Positions 18,426-27,322 are shown, numbered from the stretch's first letter. The stretch: 58,880 bases of DNA from Bacteroidales bacterium (GCA_017398335.1 JAFQGK010000040.1:1-58880); one strand, 5' to 3'. Notes: generated by a model from the sequence alone, not told the origin. Program-made: numbers and translations.

Positions 18426-19951
18426 CTGGCTTTGATAAAGGATTTCAGTTTTTTTGAAATCACATTCTTTTCACCACGGGTAAATCCGAAGACATAAACA
18501 CAAAGCACTGTCCATATTACAGACAAAATGCACACCATAAACATCCGCCACAACGATGGTTCAGTCATATGGCATAATATCAGCGGTACTATCATTGCCG
18601 TGACTGATGGGATGATTATCCTGGCCAGCACTTCGGTAAAGAACATCTTTATCGGAAAGTCCAGAAGTCCTTTCATCAGGAAAAGACGGATAAAGAGTAT
18701 GACTGCATATACTGCAATATATACATAGTATGTTACTTGAACTGAGGCACCCATCCTGTAGAATAACCAAGTCAGTATGAAGTTCAAAGAACCGACAAGC
18801 GTGATGATTATCGAATAATTTCTGATATTTCCTGTAGCAAGACATGCGGTATACCCTGAATTGCCTAAAACAGTGACCAGCAGTCCGACAATAGACAACC
18901 GCATGAAAAGGGCCGAATTTTCAGGGACATTCACCAGCCATAGCTTCAGTAGGGCGTCAGCCTCGAATATCAATGGTATCGCAAATATCAACAGAAGGAA
19001 ATAGGAGAACTTCGCCCCTTTACATATGAGGTAGAACATCCGTTCCCGGTCATCCTGGGCATAAGATTTCGTTATCTGAGGATTCACCGCCGTAGAAAAC
19101 GTCACGACAAGTTGATTTACAGCAGATTCCACCTGCGAGGAAATACCACGTGCGGAGTTTGCAATTACTCCAAAATATATATTGATCAGTATATTGACAC
19201 CTTGAAGATTCAATATGCTCGTCGCATTTCCGAAAAAATTCCATCCGGCAAAACCAGCCATCTCACGGAAGAGACCGGAATTGAATTTAAGTCTGTAAAC
19301 ACATTCCGAAAAATGTCTGCGACAATACAGCCCATACAAGATGCGTACTCCCAATGAAGCGGCCACAAGCAAGATGGAATATGCAATCAGTTTGTCTCCT
19401 GGGGATATTATAAGGAGAAAAGCGACACCCAGCTTCAATATTGCATCGAAGACACTGATATACGCATATGCCTTCATATGCTCATATGCGATAATACAGG
19501 CATTATATGGAACACTGACAAGATTGACGACAAAAGCCAGCAAAGTGCACTGGAGAACCCAGTTGGCTGCCGTGATTCTGTCGATAGGAATATTCATCTG
19601 ACTGTTCAAGAACCACACACCAAGAGTTTCCCCAAGGATGAGCACAATGATGGAAAGAATAATCTGCACATTGACACTTGTACAGAAAATTTCGTTCAGC
19701 TTGCCGGAATCACCTTTTCCTATGCCATATGTGATGAATCTGCTTATTGCATTGGACATAGCTCCGGACAAGACCGCAAACAGAGAGACGACTCCACCGA
19801 CAGCATTATACACACCGTAATCCTCCACACCCAGCGAGTTCAAGACCACTCTGCTGGTATACAGAGTCACAAGGATTATCAGTATAGTCCTGAAATAGAG
19901 GAACAGAGTGTTCTGAGCTATTCTTCTGTTGCTCTCAGAGTGATCTGTCAT
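18422..19951 (-). CDS. Wzx-like flippase (MATE/MviN-like polysaccharide exporter)
   Basis: 509 residues with about twelve to fourteen membrane spans. RTILIILVTLYTSRVVLNSLGVEDYGVYNAVGG near the N-terminus is the standard start of the capsule-type Wzx family. It would move the lipid-linked repeat unit across the inner membrane to the Wzy polymerase. It shares ATGA with the gene on each side. The identification is firm at family level; substrate specificity is not known. Confidence 0.92.
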   Translation of the reverse strand: MTDHSESNRRIAQNTLFLYFRTILIILVTLYTSRVVLNSLGVEDYGVYNAVGGVVSLFAVLSGAMSNAISRFITYGIGKGDSGKLNEIFCTSVNVQIILSIIVLILGETLGVWFLNSQMNIPIDRITAANWVLQCTLLAFVVNLVSVPYNACIIAYEHMKAYAYISVFDAILKLGVAFLLIISPGDKLIAYSILLVAASLGVRILYGLYCRRHFSECVYRLKFNSGLFREMAGFAGWNFFGNATSILNLQGVNILINIYFGVIANSARGISSQVESAVNQLVVTFSTAVNPQITKSYAQDDRERMFYLICKGAKFSYFLLLIFAIPLIFEADALLKLWLVNVPENSALFMRLSIVGLLVTVLGNSGYTACLATGNIRNYSIIITLVGSLNFILTWLFYRMGASVQVTYYVYIAVYAVILFIRLFLMKGLLDFPIKMFFTEVLARIIIPSVTAMIVPLILCHMTEPSLWRMFMVCILSVIWTVLCVYVFGFTRGEKNVISKKLKSFIKAR

Positions 19952-21858
19952 TTCCTGTCAAATTCCTCAAATGGTGAATTCTTGCTTACGAATTCAGGGA
20001 CTGTTATCTTCATCAGGGTTACCAAGGCCGGGACATCGAATTCCTGAGCCAGTTTCTCGAGGTTTTCAAGTACTTCGAGAGAGGATTCATACCCATACTC
20101 CCTGACTTTGGCAATGCGTATGCGGCTATGATCGGTCGGCACCGTATTCTCCTGATTCGAGAGGACTTCCTCATAAAGTTTCTCACCAGGACGAAGACCT
20201 GTATATTCCACCATAATGTCCTTGTCCGGAGTATAGCCAGCCAGACGGATCATCCTGCGTGCGAGTTCATCAATCTTCACGGATTCTCCCATATCGAACA
20301 CAAATATCTCATTTCCAGAACTCATAGTTGCGGCCTCCATCACAAGACGGCATGCTTCCGGTATGGTCATGAAGAATCGTGTTATGTCAGGATGCGTAAC
20401 AGTCACTGGCCCTCCCTTGGCGATCTGTTCACGGAAACGTGGTATGACAGAACCGTTAGAACCCAGGACATTGCCGAATCTGGTAGTGACAAACTTGGTA
20501 CGTGCCTTTACTCTTCCCTGCTCTATGGCCAGTCCAAGTGACTGCACATAGATTTCTGCCAGACGCTTGGTGCATCCCATGATGTTCGTCGGATTGACAG
20601 CCTTATCGGTAGAAACCATGACCATCTTTTCGACATCATACTCTATGCATTTGTCAGCGACATTGCGCGATCCCGTCACATTTACCATTACAGCCTCGCA
20701 TGGATTATCTTCCATCAGAGGTACATGCTTGTAAGCAGCAGCATGGAAAACAATCTGAGGATGCCAGGTACGGAACACATAATCAAGACGCGCAAGTAAT
20801 CTCACATCACCGATGACAGGCACAAAGTCCAGTTCCGGGAATTTTTCTTCCAGTTCCAGACGCAGATTATGCATCGGTGTTTCTGCATTATCAAACAAGA
20901 TCAGCTTCCTGACTCCGAAACCGGCGAGCTGTCTGCACAATTCCGATCCTATCGATCCGGCCGCTCCTGTCACCATTATCGTCTTACCCTCGAAGTTCGC
21001 TATGATCTCATTCATGGAAATCTCAATTTCCTGACGCATCAGAAGGTCTTCAATCTCAACCTTGCGGACTGCATATGCGATCTTACCTTCCTTTATCTCA
21101 TCTATCGGAGGGACTAATAGTGTCTTTATCTTGCAATCCATCGCATACCTTATCAGTCTGTCCTTTTCATGCCTCGCATCTTCTTCGTCTGCAAAGAGCA
21201 ATGCGACCGCCTCTGTTTCAAGAACAACATTCGCGAACTGCTCTTCTGATGAAACGTAATAGACTTTTACCTCAGATATGACGTGATTTACATCATGGTT
21301 TCCGTGCTGGACAAATCCTACAATCCTGTAATTTTCCGAATTCTGCAGGCGGGAAATTAACGAAACCGATCTGTCTCCTACTCCATAGATCAGCACATTC
21401 TGGAATCTATACCTCTGCGTCATCCTGACTTTTACCAGATCATATGCCAGCAACATAGCTACCCTCAACAGAAAAAAGGCTGCAAAAGTAAAGAAGAAGT
21501 CTGATATCATCATCAGGTTCAGGACCTTCGACGTACTGTCAAGGAGGGCAAACACAAAGCCCATCATCAAAACCTTGCTGACTGCTACAAGAAGGAATCT
21601 TGACAATTCCTTTATCGTCATATGACGGATGATGATCCTATATGTTCGGAACGCCCATATGAAGATAAATGAAAACAGGAATGAAGAAGCCAGCCATATT
21701 CCGAGTGGCTTCAGCTCAAACAGATTCCTTACTGTGATATTATTCACAAGGTATAATGTGAGCAGTGACGCTCCAAAGGACATAATAAGGTCCAGTACAA
21801 ATACGAGCCTTGTGCTAATATAGCTGTTGAGATATTTCCTAAGATTCTTATATATCAT
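19948..21858 (-). CDS. PglF/CapD-like UDP-GlcNAc 4,6-dehydratase, membrane anchored
   Basis: 636 residues. Four hydrophobic helices fill 18-140. A CoA-binding-like Rossmann domain follows (155-260), then the SDR catalytic domain from about 290. That domain has TGAAGSIG (297-304), GDVRLLARL (350-358), FHAAAYKHVPLME (371-383), STDKA (416-420) and MGCTK (427-431). Methionine replaces the usual SDR tyrosine, as in PglF and other dehydratases of this long class. The product would be UDP-4-keto-6-deoxy-GlcNAc, the substrate for the PglE-like enzyme at 8990. It lies 13 bases after upxY and shares 4 bases with wzx. A simple epimerase role (CapD, FlaA1) is the alternative. Confidence 0.88.
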   Translation of the reverse strand: MIYKNLRKYLNSYISTRLVFVLDLIMSFGASLLTLYLVNNITVRNLFELKPLGIWLASSFLFSFIFIWAFRTYRIIIRHMTIKELSRFLLVAVSKVLMMGFVFALLDSTSKVLNLMMISDFFFTFAAFFLLRVAMLLAYDLVKVRMTQRYRFQNVLIYGVGDRSVSLISRLQNSENYRIVGFVQHGNHDVNHVISEVKVYYVSSEEQFANVVLETEAVALLFADEEDARHEKDRLIRYAMDCKIKTLLVPPIDEIKEGKIAYAVRKVEIEDLLMRQEIEISMNEIIANFEGKTIMVTGAAGSIGSELCRQLAGFGVRKLILFDNAETPMHNLRLELEEKFPELDFVPVIGDVRLLARLDYVFRTWHPQIVFHAAAYKHVPLMEDNPCEAVMVNVTGSRNVADKCIEYDVEKMVMVSTDKAVNPTNIMGCTKRLAEIYVQSLGLAIEQGRVKARTKFVTTRFGNVLGSNGSVIPRFREQIAKGGPVTVTHPDITRFFMTIPEACRLVMEAATMSSGNEIFVFDMGESVKIDELARRMIRLAGYTPDKDIMVEYTGLRPGEKLYEEVLSNQENTVPTDHSRIRIAKVREYGYESSLEVLENLEKLAQEFDVPALVTLMKITVPEFVSKNSPFEEFDRK

Positions 21859-21871
21859 ACGATATCTATTA

Positions 21872-22486
21872 TCAGATTATTTCCAACATTTCACCTGGAA
21901 CATATGTTGATGCCACCGCCAGCATTCCTGGCAATTCCACCATGATTCTGCGGGATTTGCGGATACGTACCACTCTCCCTGTCACCCCTTTCAAAGGACC
22001 GTCCTTGACTTTTACCATCTGCCCCTCTCTAAGCTTACCATATATTTCTGTAAGATATATGAGATCCTCATCCAAACTTGAGGCCACTTTGATGAAATCC
22101 TCCATAGATTTTTCAGGAATCGTCATTGGACACGCAGAAGTACGGTCCCAATAGAAGTGGACAGGTGAAGATTCTCCGTATCCCTTGATGAAATCTTCAA
22201 TCCCCTGTCTGGTCCACTTGGCAAAACATAGATTATTTACAGCCGGTAGAAGTCTCTTTTCGAGCCTTCCTGCTACATTGACGCTACGCCACATCATAGG
22301 GATGAAGGATTCGACACCGCTTTCATGAAGTTTTTCCTGGACCTTAAGCTCGCGTGAATAGCTGACGCGAAGTACATACCACGACAATGGGACACCCTCT
22401 GAACAATGTTCGGGGCCTGCATATCCACTATTTGGCGTTTTACCTAACGGTCCTGCACTATCCAGCAGCAAGGTATCATTAAGCAT
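21872..22486 (-). CDS. upxY: UpxY-family transcription antiterminator (NusG-like)
   Basis: 204 residues. The NusG N-terminal domain begins with SWYVLRVSYSRELKVQEKL and runs to about 135; the KOW segment follows (KVKDGPLKGVTGRVVRIRK, about 160-178). UpxY proteins join RNA polymerase near the leader of a capsule operon and let it read through long gene clusters. They are normally the first gene of their operon, with UpxZ beside them; here it is fourth, after wza, wzc and the phosphatase, and no UpxZ is visible. It is expected to act on this same operon of about 22 kb. Confidence 0.9.
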   Translation of the reverse strand: MLNDTLLLDSAGPLGKTPNSGYAGPEHCSEGVPLSWYVLRVSYSRELKVQEKLHESGVESFIPMMWRSVNVAGRLEKRLLPAVNNLCFAKWTRQGIEDFIKGYGESSPVHFYWDRTSACPMTIPEKSMEDFIKVASSLDEDLIYLTEIYGKLREGQMVKVKDGPLKGVTGRVVRIRKSRRIMVELPGMLAVASTYVPGEMLEII

Positions 22487-22499
22487 GATATTTTATTAT

Positions 22500-23219
22500 T
22501 TAAAGCCTCAACAGTTTATCAAGGTCGTTTCGGACTTTCGATGTCAAGACTTCATCTTCAAACTGTTTTCTGACAGCCACCAGACGATGGCAATCAGAAC
22601 CTGCAGCAGAGTACCAGCCTTTCTCCAACAGTACTTCAGCCTTCTTTCTGGCAGTTTCCCCATAATAGGAAACAAGAGAACCGAGATTGACCTGAAAGAA
22701 AACTCCCATATCATGAAGATCGGCATAATCCTTCATCTGCATATATCTATACCTTTCCGGATGGGCCAGCAAAGGCCTGTACCCATAGGAAAGCATATTC
22801 CTGAAAATATCCAGCAGATTGTACGGGGGAATGTTGGCGGAAGTCTCGACCAGTACAAGATCATCCCACATAGTAATGAGATCCTTCTCATCGAGCCTTT
22901 TTTCAAACTCCGTATCCAGCATATATTCCGCGGCCAGATGGAGCTGTACAGGTCCTTTATAGGCAGCCCGTAATTCAGCGAAACGATCGAGAAGCTGCTC
23001 TGTCGCATTAGGGACATCCTCCATAACGTGAGGTGTGCACCAGACCTCACTTATGCCGGCGGACTCTTCATATGCCAGTATTTCCAGAGCCTGCTCCATA
23101 GTCCTCACACCATCATCGACATCGGGAAGGATATGCGTATGGCAATCCCTGGCTCCGCTTAGAAGACCCGAAGTGATGAGCGACTCCTTTCTGCCCCCGA
23201 ACAACCCGAACAGTCCCAT
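22500..23219 (-). CDS. CpsB/YwqE-type tyrosine-protein phosphatase (PHP fold)
   Basis: 239 residues. DCHTHILPDVDDG (25-37, with H27, H29) supplies the first metal ligands; EVWCTPHVMEDVPN, YRPLLAHPERYRYM and AAGSDCHRL hold the others. The fold is the metal-dependent PHP phosphatase, not the low-molecular-weight Wzb type. It would remove phosphate from the tyrosine tail of the Wzc kinase encoded 5 bases upstream, which resets the polymerisation cycle. Confidence 0.9.
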   Translation of the reverse strand: MGLFGLFGGRKESLITSGLLSGARDCHTHILPDVDDGVRTMEQALEILAYEESAGISEVWCTPHVMEDVPNATEQLLDRFAELRAAYKGPVQLHLAAEYMLDTEFEKRLDEKDLITMWDDLVLVETSANIPPYNLLDIFRNMLSYGYRPLLAHPERYRYMQMKDYADLHDMGVFFQVNLGSLVSYYGETARKKAEVLLEKGWYSAAGSDCHRLVAVRKQFEDEVLTSKVRNDLDKLLRL

Positions 23220-23224
23220 ATCAG

Positions 23225-25591
23225 CTATGCTTCATCATTACCATAGCCGTAACCATAGCCGTAACCATAGCCATATCCCTTACGGCCGTAGCCATACCTG
23301 GAATCAGAATAGTCGACACTGTTGATGAGTATAGCCATATGCCTGAACTTACCGGAAACATAAAGTTCCTCGATTGAAGGAATGGCCTCTTTGTGGATTC
23401 GTCCGGACTTGAGTACGAAAATGCTCATATCAACCTTGTCGGTTATAATATTTGAATCCGCCACGATATCGATAGGAGGACAATCCAGGAAGATATAATC
23501 ATATTCATTCCTCAGTTCATCAAGAAGCCTGCTGAATCTATCGGAAAGCAGAAGTTCGGTCGGGTTGGGAGGGAGCGTGCCTACCGGCAGAATATGAAGA
23601 CCTGGTATCAGTTCGTCCACATTAGGATGAAAATCATCTGTCTTCCCATTGAGATAAGCCGCCACACCTGTATGTTTTCTGTCAAGGCACTCACTGAGTG
23701 TCGCCTTGCGGAGATCCAGATCAACGATTATTACCTTCGTATTCTTCAGCGCCATGCTTGCAGCTACATTCATTATGGAGAAAGTCTTGCCCGCACCAGG
23801 ATTGAATGAAGTGAACATGATCACACGTGAACCGGCCTTCCTTCCCAGCATCAGGTCTATGTTTGTTCTCAGTACACGGAATGCCTCATTCATCACATCA
23901 CGCTTTCCTTGCTGAACTATTATTGAGCTCTCCTTCCTGTCAGATTCCTCTTTACCCATCTTTGGGATTTCGGCAAGGAAAGGCACCGAAAGGCGTCCAA
24001 GATCCGCCTTGGACTTGATAGTATTGTCCAACATCATCCTGATGAAGAAGAAAGCGAAAGGTGCACCGCACCCGAGGATAATCATCGCAAGAAGAATCAT
24101 CAGCTTGTTGGGAGCCACAGGATATGACGAACCGTTAGGGTTCATTATCATACGCGTATTGCCGACGTTGATGAGGGCAGCCAGCTCATTCTCCTCCCGC
24201 TTCTGAAGCAGGAACATATAAAGATTCTGTGTAATCTGCTGCTGACGTTCGATAGACAGAAGCTGAAGTTCCTGACCTGAGTTTGAAGACATTCTGGCAA
24301 GAATCTGCTTCTCCTGACTCTCTATCTTCGAAAGCTGGAGCTGCAGTGTCGCAATGAGATTGTCCACTGAGCGAAGGATAGCTGTACGTATTGATGCGAT
24401 CGCAGAATTCAGATCAGCAATAAGAGGGTTATTCTCTCCACTGCCGGCACGAAGTCTGTCCCTTTGCAGAACAATGTCGTTATATTCCTTGATCTGGCCT
24501 TCCACCGAAGTGCTGGCAAGGCCAAGATTTGATGGAATCAAAGCAAGGCTGTTTGCCGGATTATTCAGATATTCCTTGATATATTGAGCAATGGACAGCT
24601 GATTGTTCACCTCAAATGCCTTCGTCGCGTATTCACTGGACTCTGTCACATAACTCTGAGCGACTGCCTTGATATCTGTAAGGTTATTGCTTGCCTTATA
24701 CTGCTTCAAGGCATCCTCAACCGCCCCGAGTTCCTTCTCAATGACCACAAGCCTTTCGTTTATGAACTCTGTTGTATTTATGGCAGACCTGTTCTTGTTT
24801 GTAATCCAGACTTCGTTATATACATCTATAAGAGAGTTCAGGACTGCTGCAGCACGGGATGGATAGGTGTCATCCATTGACAGAACAACGACAGATGACT
24901 CCTTTCCGGACAAGGCTATATTCATTTTTCCACAATATGCCTTGGCTGCAGTCATGCTTGTAGACCATGAGACTTCCACCGGGTTATCAAACTCTTTGGT
25001 TGTCTCCACAGGATACAGCACCAAGGCACCGACCGGTGTCCGGACCGTATCACCGAAACTGACGACCGCCTCTCCATCTACCTTATCGTTCTTGATCATG
25101 AAATCAGAAAGGGCATATCTGCCATCTCCCTCATTGGAAACAGTGAATCTGAATCCAGAATGAGGATTGTCTCCTGCCAATCTCACTTCAAACGGGCAGT
25201 TACCATACAGTTCAACCTTGCGCAGAAACTGATCCTCTACATATCTGGTCTGCAATCCGAGACGCTGTACGACAGTCTCCATAAGGTCAGGTGACGAAAA
25301 AGCCTCTATTTCATTCTCTACACTATTGAAACTGCGAAGCCTCATCATACCGGCAGACGCAACACCCAGATTACGCATCGTCGCATCCTGGTCACTTTCA
25401 TCAATCAGGACCTTGGCCGAGCGTTTGTAAACATCAGGTGTCCTGTAAAGGTAGAATGCCCCTATAAGAAGGAAGAAGGCCACAGAAGCCACATACCACC
25501 ATTTATGTCCCCAGATAAGATTCCAGACATCCGATAAGGTAATCATCGGTTCTTCCTCCTGCATACCAATCTGTCTATCTATATTTTCCAT
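23225..25591 (-). CDS. wzc: Polysaccharide co-polymerase / BY-type tyrosine autokinase
   Basis: 788 residues from MENIDRQIG; the frame could begin 26 codons earlier, but that would run into wza, whose stop is 7 bases before this ATG. A membrane helix (about 30-50) opens the Wzz domain, and a long coiled coil (about 250-430) fills the periplasmic part. A second helix near 500 leads to the cytoplasmic kinase: Walker A NPGAGKT (K602), Walker A' VIIVDLDLRK, Walker B YIFLDCPP. The last 30 residues are a Tyr-Gly repeat, the autophosphorylation cluster, coded by 12-base DNA repeats. It controls chain length with the phosphatase next to it. Confidence 0.93.
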   Translation of the reverse strand: MENIDRQIGMQEEEPMITLSDVWNLIWGHKWWYVASVAFFLLIGAFYLYRTPDVYKRSAKVLIDESDQDATMRNLGVASAGMMRLRSFNSVENEIEAFSSPDLMETVVQRLGLQTRYVEDQFLRKVELYGNCPFEVRLAGDNPHSGFRFTVSNEGDGRYALSDFMIKNDKVDGEAVVSFGDTVRTPVGALVLYPVETTKEFDNPVEVSWSTSMTAAKAYCGKMNIALSGKESSVVVLSMDDTYPSRAAAVLNSLIDVYNEVWITNKNRSAINTTEFINERLVVIEKELGAVEDALKQYKASNNLTDIKAVAQSYVTESSEYATKAFEVNNQLSIAQYIKEYLNNPANSLALIPSNLGLASTSVEGQIKEYNDIVLQRDRLRAGSGENNPLIADLNSAIASIRTAILRSVDNLIATLQLQLSKIESQEKQILARMSSNSGQELQLLSIERQQQITQNLYMFLLQKREENELAALINVGNTRMIMNPNGSSYPVAPNKLMILLAMIILGCGAPFAFFFIRMMLDNTIKSKADLGRLSVPFLAEIPKMGKEESDRKESSIIVQQGKRDVMNEAFRVLRTNIDLMLGRKAGSRVIMFTSFNPGAGKTFSIMNVAASMALKNTKVIIVDLDLRKATLSECLDRKHTGVAAYLNGKTDDFHPNVDELIPGLHILPVGTLPPNPTELLLSDRFSRLLDELRNEYDYIFLDCPPIDIVADSNIITDKVDMSIFVLKSGRIHKEAIPSIEELYVSGKFRHMAILINSVDYSDSRYGYGRKGYGYGYGYGYGYGNDEA
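23235..23275. repeat. 12-base tandem repeat coding the Tyr-Gly tail of Wzc
   Basis: On the plus strand CCATAGCCGTAA occurs twice in a row, with a third, diverged copy after it and a partial one before. Each 12 bases code Tyr-Gly-Tyr-Gly on the minus strand. Gain or loss of a unit would change the tyrosine count without a frameshift. Confidence 0.75.
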
Positions 25592-25598
25592 ATAATAA

Positions 25599-26438
25599 TT
25601 ACCTATTTGCCAACACAATACTAGTAACCAACGTTGCGATCGAAACAAGAAGCGAACCTCCGGAGACAAGGATGCTGGTCATCCTGAGTGTCTTGTCGTC
25701 AGTGGTAGACTGACGTGCCTTCTCCTGATTCGGCTCGACATAAATGATATCGTTCTGCTGTAGATAGTAAGCAGGCGACTTGAAGAGATTCACATCACAT
25801 AGATTGATCTGATAAATGGTGCGTTCGCCGTCCCTCTCCCTTATGACGGACACATTCTCACGGAGTCCGAAAATCGTCAGGTCCCTTGCAAGCGAAATAG
25901 CCTGAAGGACAGTAACCTTATCACCCTCAATGGTATATGTACCTGGAGCATTCACCTCGCCGAGTACAGACACCTTGAAATTCATGAATTCTACCGTAAC
26001 GACAGCATCTGTAAGAAGTCCGTCCTTTATAAGCCTGTTCTTTATCATTTCCGACAGTTCCCATCTTGTCATTCCAGACACGGAAATAGGACCTAATACA
26101 GGAAAGTCTATATAACCGGCATTGTCAACCACATATCCGAGAAGCCTCTGCACACCAGCGCCTGACACTGTCTCAGATCCGGCCTGATAGCTCACTACAG
26201 GCAAATTGAACATTGACACAAGCTCAGGATTACGGCTTGATACGACGATGGAAAGCATATCCTTAGGCTGAATCACGATACCGGCATGCTTGTCAATCTT
26301 TTCCGGCTGATTTACCACCTTGTTCTGGAAATACGCAATGTCTTTCACTGATGAGCAGGAAGACAGAGCTGCCGCACTCAAAAGAAGGCAGACGAAATAT
26401 TGTCTGAAATTGAATCTGGACGTCATATAAAATTTCAT
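25599..26438 (-). CDS. wza: Polysaccharide export lipoprotein (Wza-like, SLBB)
   Basis: 279 residues. A lipoprotein signal with LSSC (C28) places it in a membrane by lipid anchor. Residues about 55-120 form the Poly_export domain (VIQPKDMLSIVVSSRNPELV), and an SLBB domain follows (VSVLGEVNAPGTYTIEGDKVT, about 165-185). It ends with a hydrophobic helix (250-277), as in Bacteroidetes Wza proteins. It forms the outer-membrane pore for the glycan, working with Wzc. It is the first gene of the operon, with a well-formed promoter 30 bases upstream. Confidence 0.92.
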   Translation of the reverse strand: MKFYMTSRFNFRQYFVCLLLSAAALSSCSSVKDIAYFQNKVVNQPEKIDKHAGIVIQPKDMLSIVVSSRNPELVSMFNLPVVSYQAGSETVSGAGVQRLLGYVVDNAGYIDFPVLGPISVSGMTRWELSEMIKNRLIKDGLLTDAVVTVEFMNFKVSVLGEVNAPGTYTIEGDKVTVLQAISLARDLTIFGLRENVSVIRERDGERTIYQINLCDVNLFKSPAYYLQQNDIIYVEPNQEKARQSTTDDKTLRMTSILVSGGSLLVSIATLVTSIVLANR

Positions 26439-26452
26439 TTTCTATTACTCAC

Positions 26453-26470
26453 GTAAGAATATATTCTTAC
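26453..26470. repeat. Perfect 18-base palindrome at the start of the polysaccharide transcript
   Basis: GTAAGAATATATTCTTAC is its own reverse complement. It touches the -7 box of the wza promoter, so it covers the likely transcription start and the first bases of the leader. It may be an operator or form an RNA hairpin used in antitermination. Confidence 0.8.
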
Positions 26471-26499
26471 AAAGTTAGGAAATTTCCTTGAACATCAAA
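26470..26499 (-). promoter_or_regulatory. Promoter of the polysaccharide operon
   Basis: Minus strand TTTG (26499-26496), 18 bases, TAACTTTG (26477-26470): a full Bacteroidetes -33/-7 pair. Transcription should start near 26464, inside the 18-base palindrome, about 25 bases before the wza ATG. No inverted repeats frame the promoter, so there is no sign of a phase switch. Confidence 0.8.
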
Positions 26500-26537
26500 A
26501 TCTCAGACAATAATTGTACCGACGGAGAGCCATTCTA

Positions 26538-27014
26538 TCAGTCTTCCAGGTCGCAGCCGGTAAAAAAGAAATCTCTTTCCGCCTTATCCTTCGGAAAACA
26601 GAAATAAGTCATATCACATGAAGAGCACACCGTACCATTGTGGCTGAGAGTAGCATGAATGAAAGCGAAGTTCCTCTTCATCTCAGTAATGCGTCCCCTG
26701 ATTTCAAGTATCACCCCATCACCTGTAGGTACCGGATTACGGTACTTCATATTAAGGGCCGTAGTCATTCCTGCCGTCTGCAGCTTTCTATTGACTATCC
26801 AGCCGCCAAGCTCATCCATAAGAGTCGCCTGAATGCCGCCATGAAGAGTCTTGAGCCAGCCCTGATAAGTGTCGCTGGAATTCCACATGCACACCAGGTC
26901 CTCGCCATCCTCATAAAATTCCATCTTCAGTCCGGCCGGATTGTCCGGGCAGCATGCAAAGCAATTATATCCTTGTTCCTGAAGTCCGAGATACGGATTC
27001 TTGATTTTCTTCAT
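26538..27014 (-). CDS. PaaI-type acyl-CoA thioesterase (hotdog fold)
   Basis: 158 residues. TLHGGIQATLMDELGGW (56-72) is the hotdog helix and active-site block of the PaaI family, with the acidic pair D67-E68. NPVPTGDGVILEIRGRI and FAFIHATLSHNGTVCSSCDMTYF complete the sheet. The N-terminal CFACCPDNPAGLKMEF is the usual start of this subgroup. It should hydrolyse an acyl-CoA of unknown type in the cytoplasm. It is a single-gene unit with its own promoter at 27039-27069. Confidence 0.88.
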   Translation of the reverse strand: MKKIKNPYLGLQEQGYNCFACCPDNPAGLKMEFYEDGEDLVCMWNSSDTYQGWLKTLHGGIQATLMDELGGWIVNRKLQTAGMTTALNMKYRNPVPTGDGVILEIRGRITEMKRNFAFIHATLSHNGTVCSSCDMTYFCFPKDKAERDFFFTGCDLED

Positions 27015-27038
27015 ATATGTTTATGTTAAAGTACCACG

Positions 27039-27069
27039 CAAAGGTAACGATTCATAGCATTTCTGCAAA
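27039..27069 (-). promoter_or_regulatory. Promoter of the thioesterase gene
   Basis: Minus strand TTTG (27069-27066), 19 bases, TACCTTTG (27046-27039). It overlaps the T-rich end of the tRNA-Val terminator. The leader is about 20 bases. Confidence 0.7.
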
Positions 27070-27106
27070 AAACAAAAGCACCCTCTCAGTTTTTGAGAAG
27101 GTGCTT
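27067..27106 (-). terminator. Terminator of tRNA-Val
   Basis: On the minus strand a 12-bp stem (arms 27106-27095 and 27087-27076, one G-U pair) is followed by TTGTTTTTT. It ends the tRNA-Val transcript 8 bases after the tRNA. Confidence 0.85.
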
Positions 27107-27113
27107 GATTCGG

Positions 27114-27188
27114 TGGGAGCAGAGGGAGTCGAACCCCCGACCCTCTGCTTGTAAGGCAGATGCTCTAAACCAACTGAGCTATGCTCCC
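27114..27188 (-). tRNA. tRNA-Val (TAC)
   Basis: 75 bases on the minus strand. The acceptor stem GGGAGCA pairs with TGCTCCC, the T loop reads GGTTCGACTCC, and the anticodon loop CTTACAA gives TAC, so valine. The 3' CCA is not fully coded (ACCG follows). A promoter lies at 27220-27250 and a terminator directly after it. Confidence 0.96.
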
Positions 27189-27219
27189 GAAAAAGAACTG
27201 TTTCTTTCGAAACGGACTG

Positions 27220-27250
27220 CAAATATACGACCTTTTTCCGAATCTGCAAA
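27220..27250 (-). promoter_or_regulatory. Promoter of tRNA-Val
   Basis: Minus strand TTTG (27250-27247), 19 bases, TATATTTG (27227-27220); the tRNA begins 32 bases downstream. Both elements match the consensus fully. Confidence 0.8.
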
Positions 27251-27322
27251 TTTTATTTACTGATTTCCTATATTTATGACCGTCATTTCAAGCAAAGTCG
27301 GGAATCTTTTCAAAAAATGCAC

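Noticed and set aside
26439-26537. Invertible (phase-variable) capsule promoter
   Set aside because: The only inverted repeat is the palindrome at the start site; no pair of inverted repeats frames the promoter and no nearby invertase gene exists.
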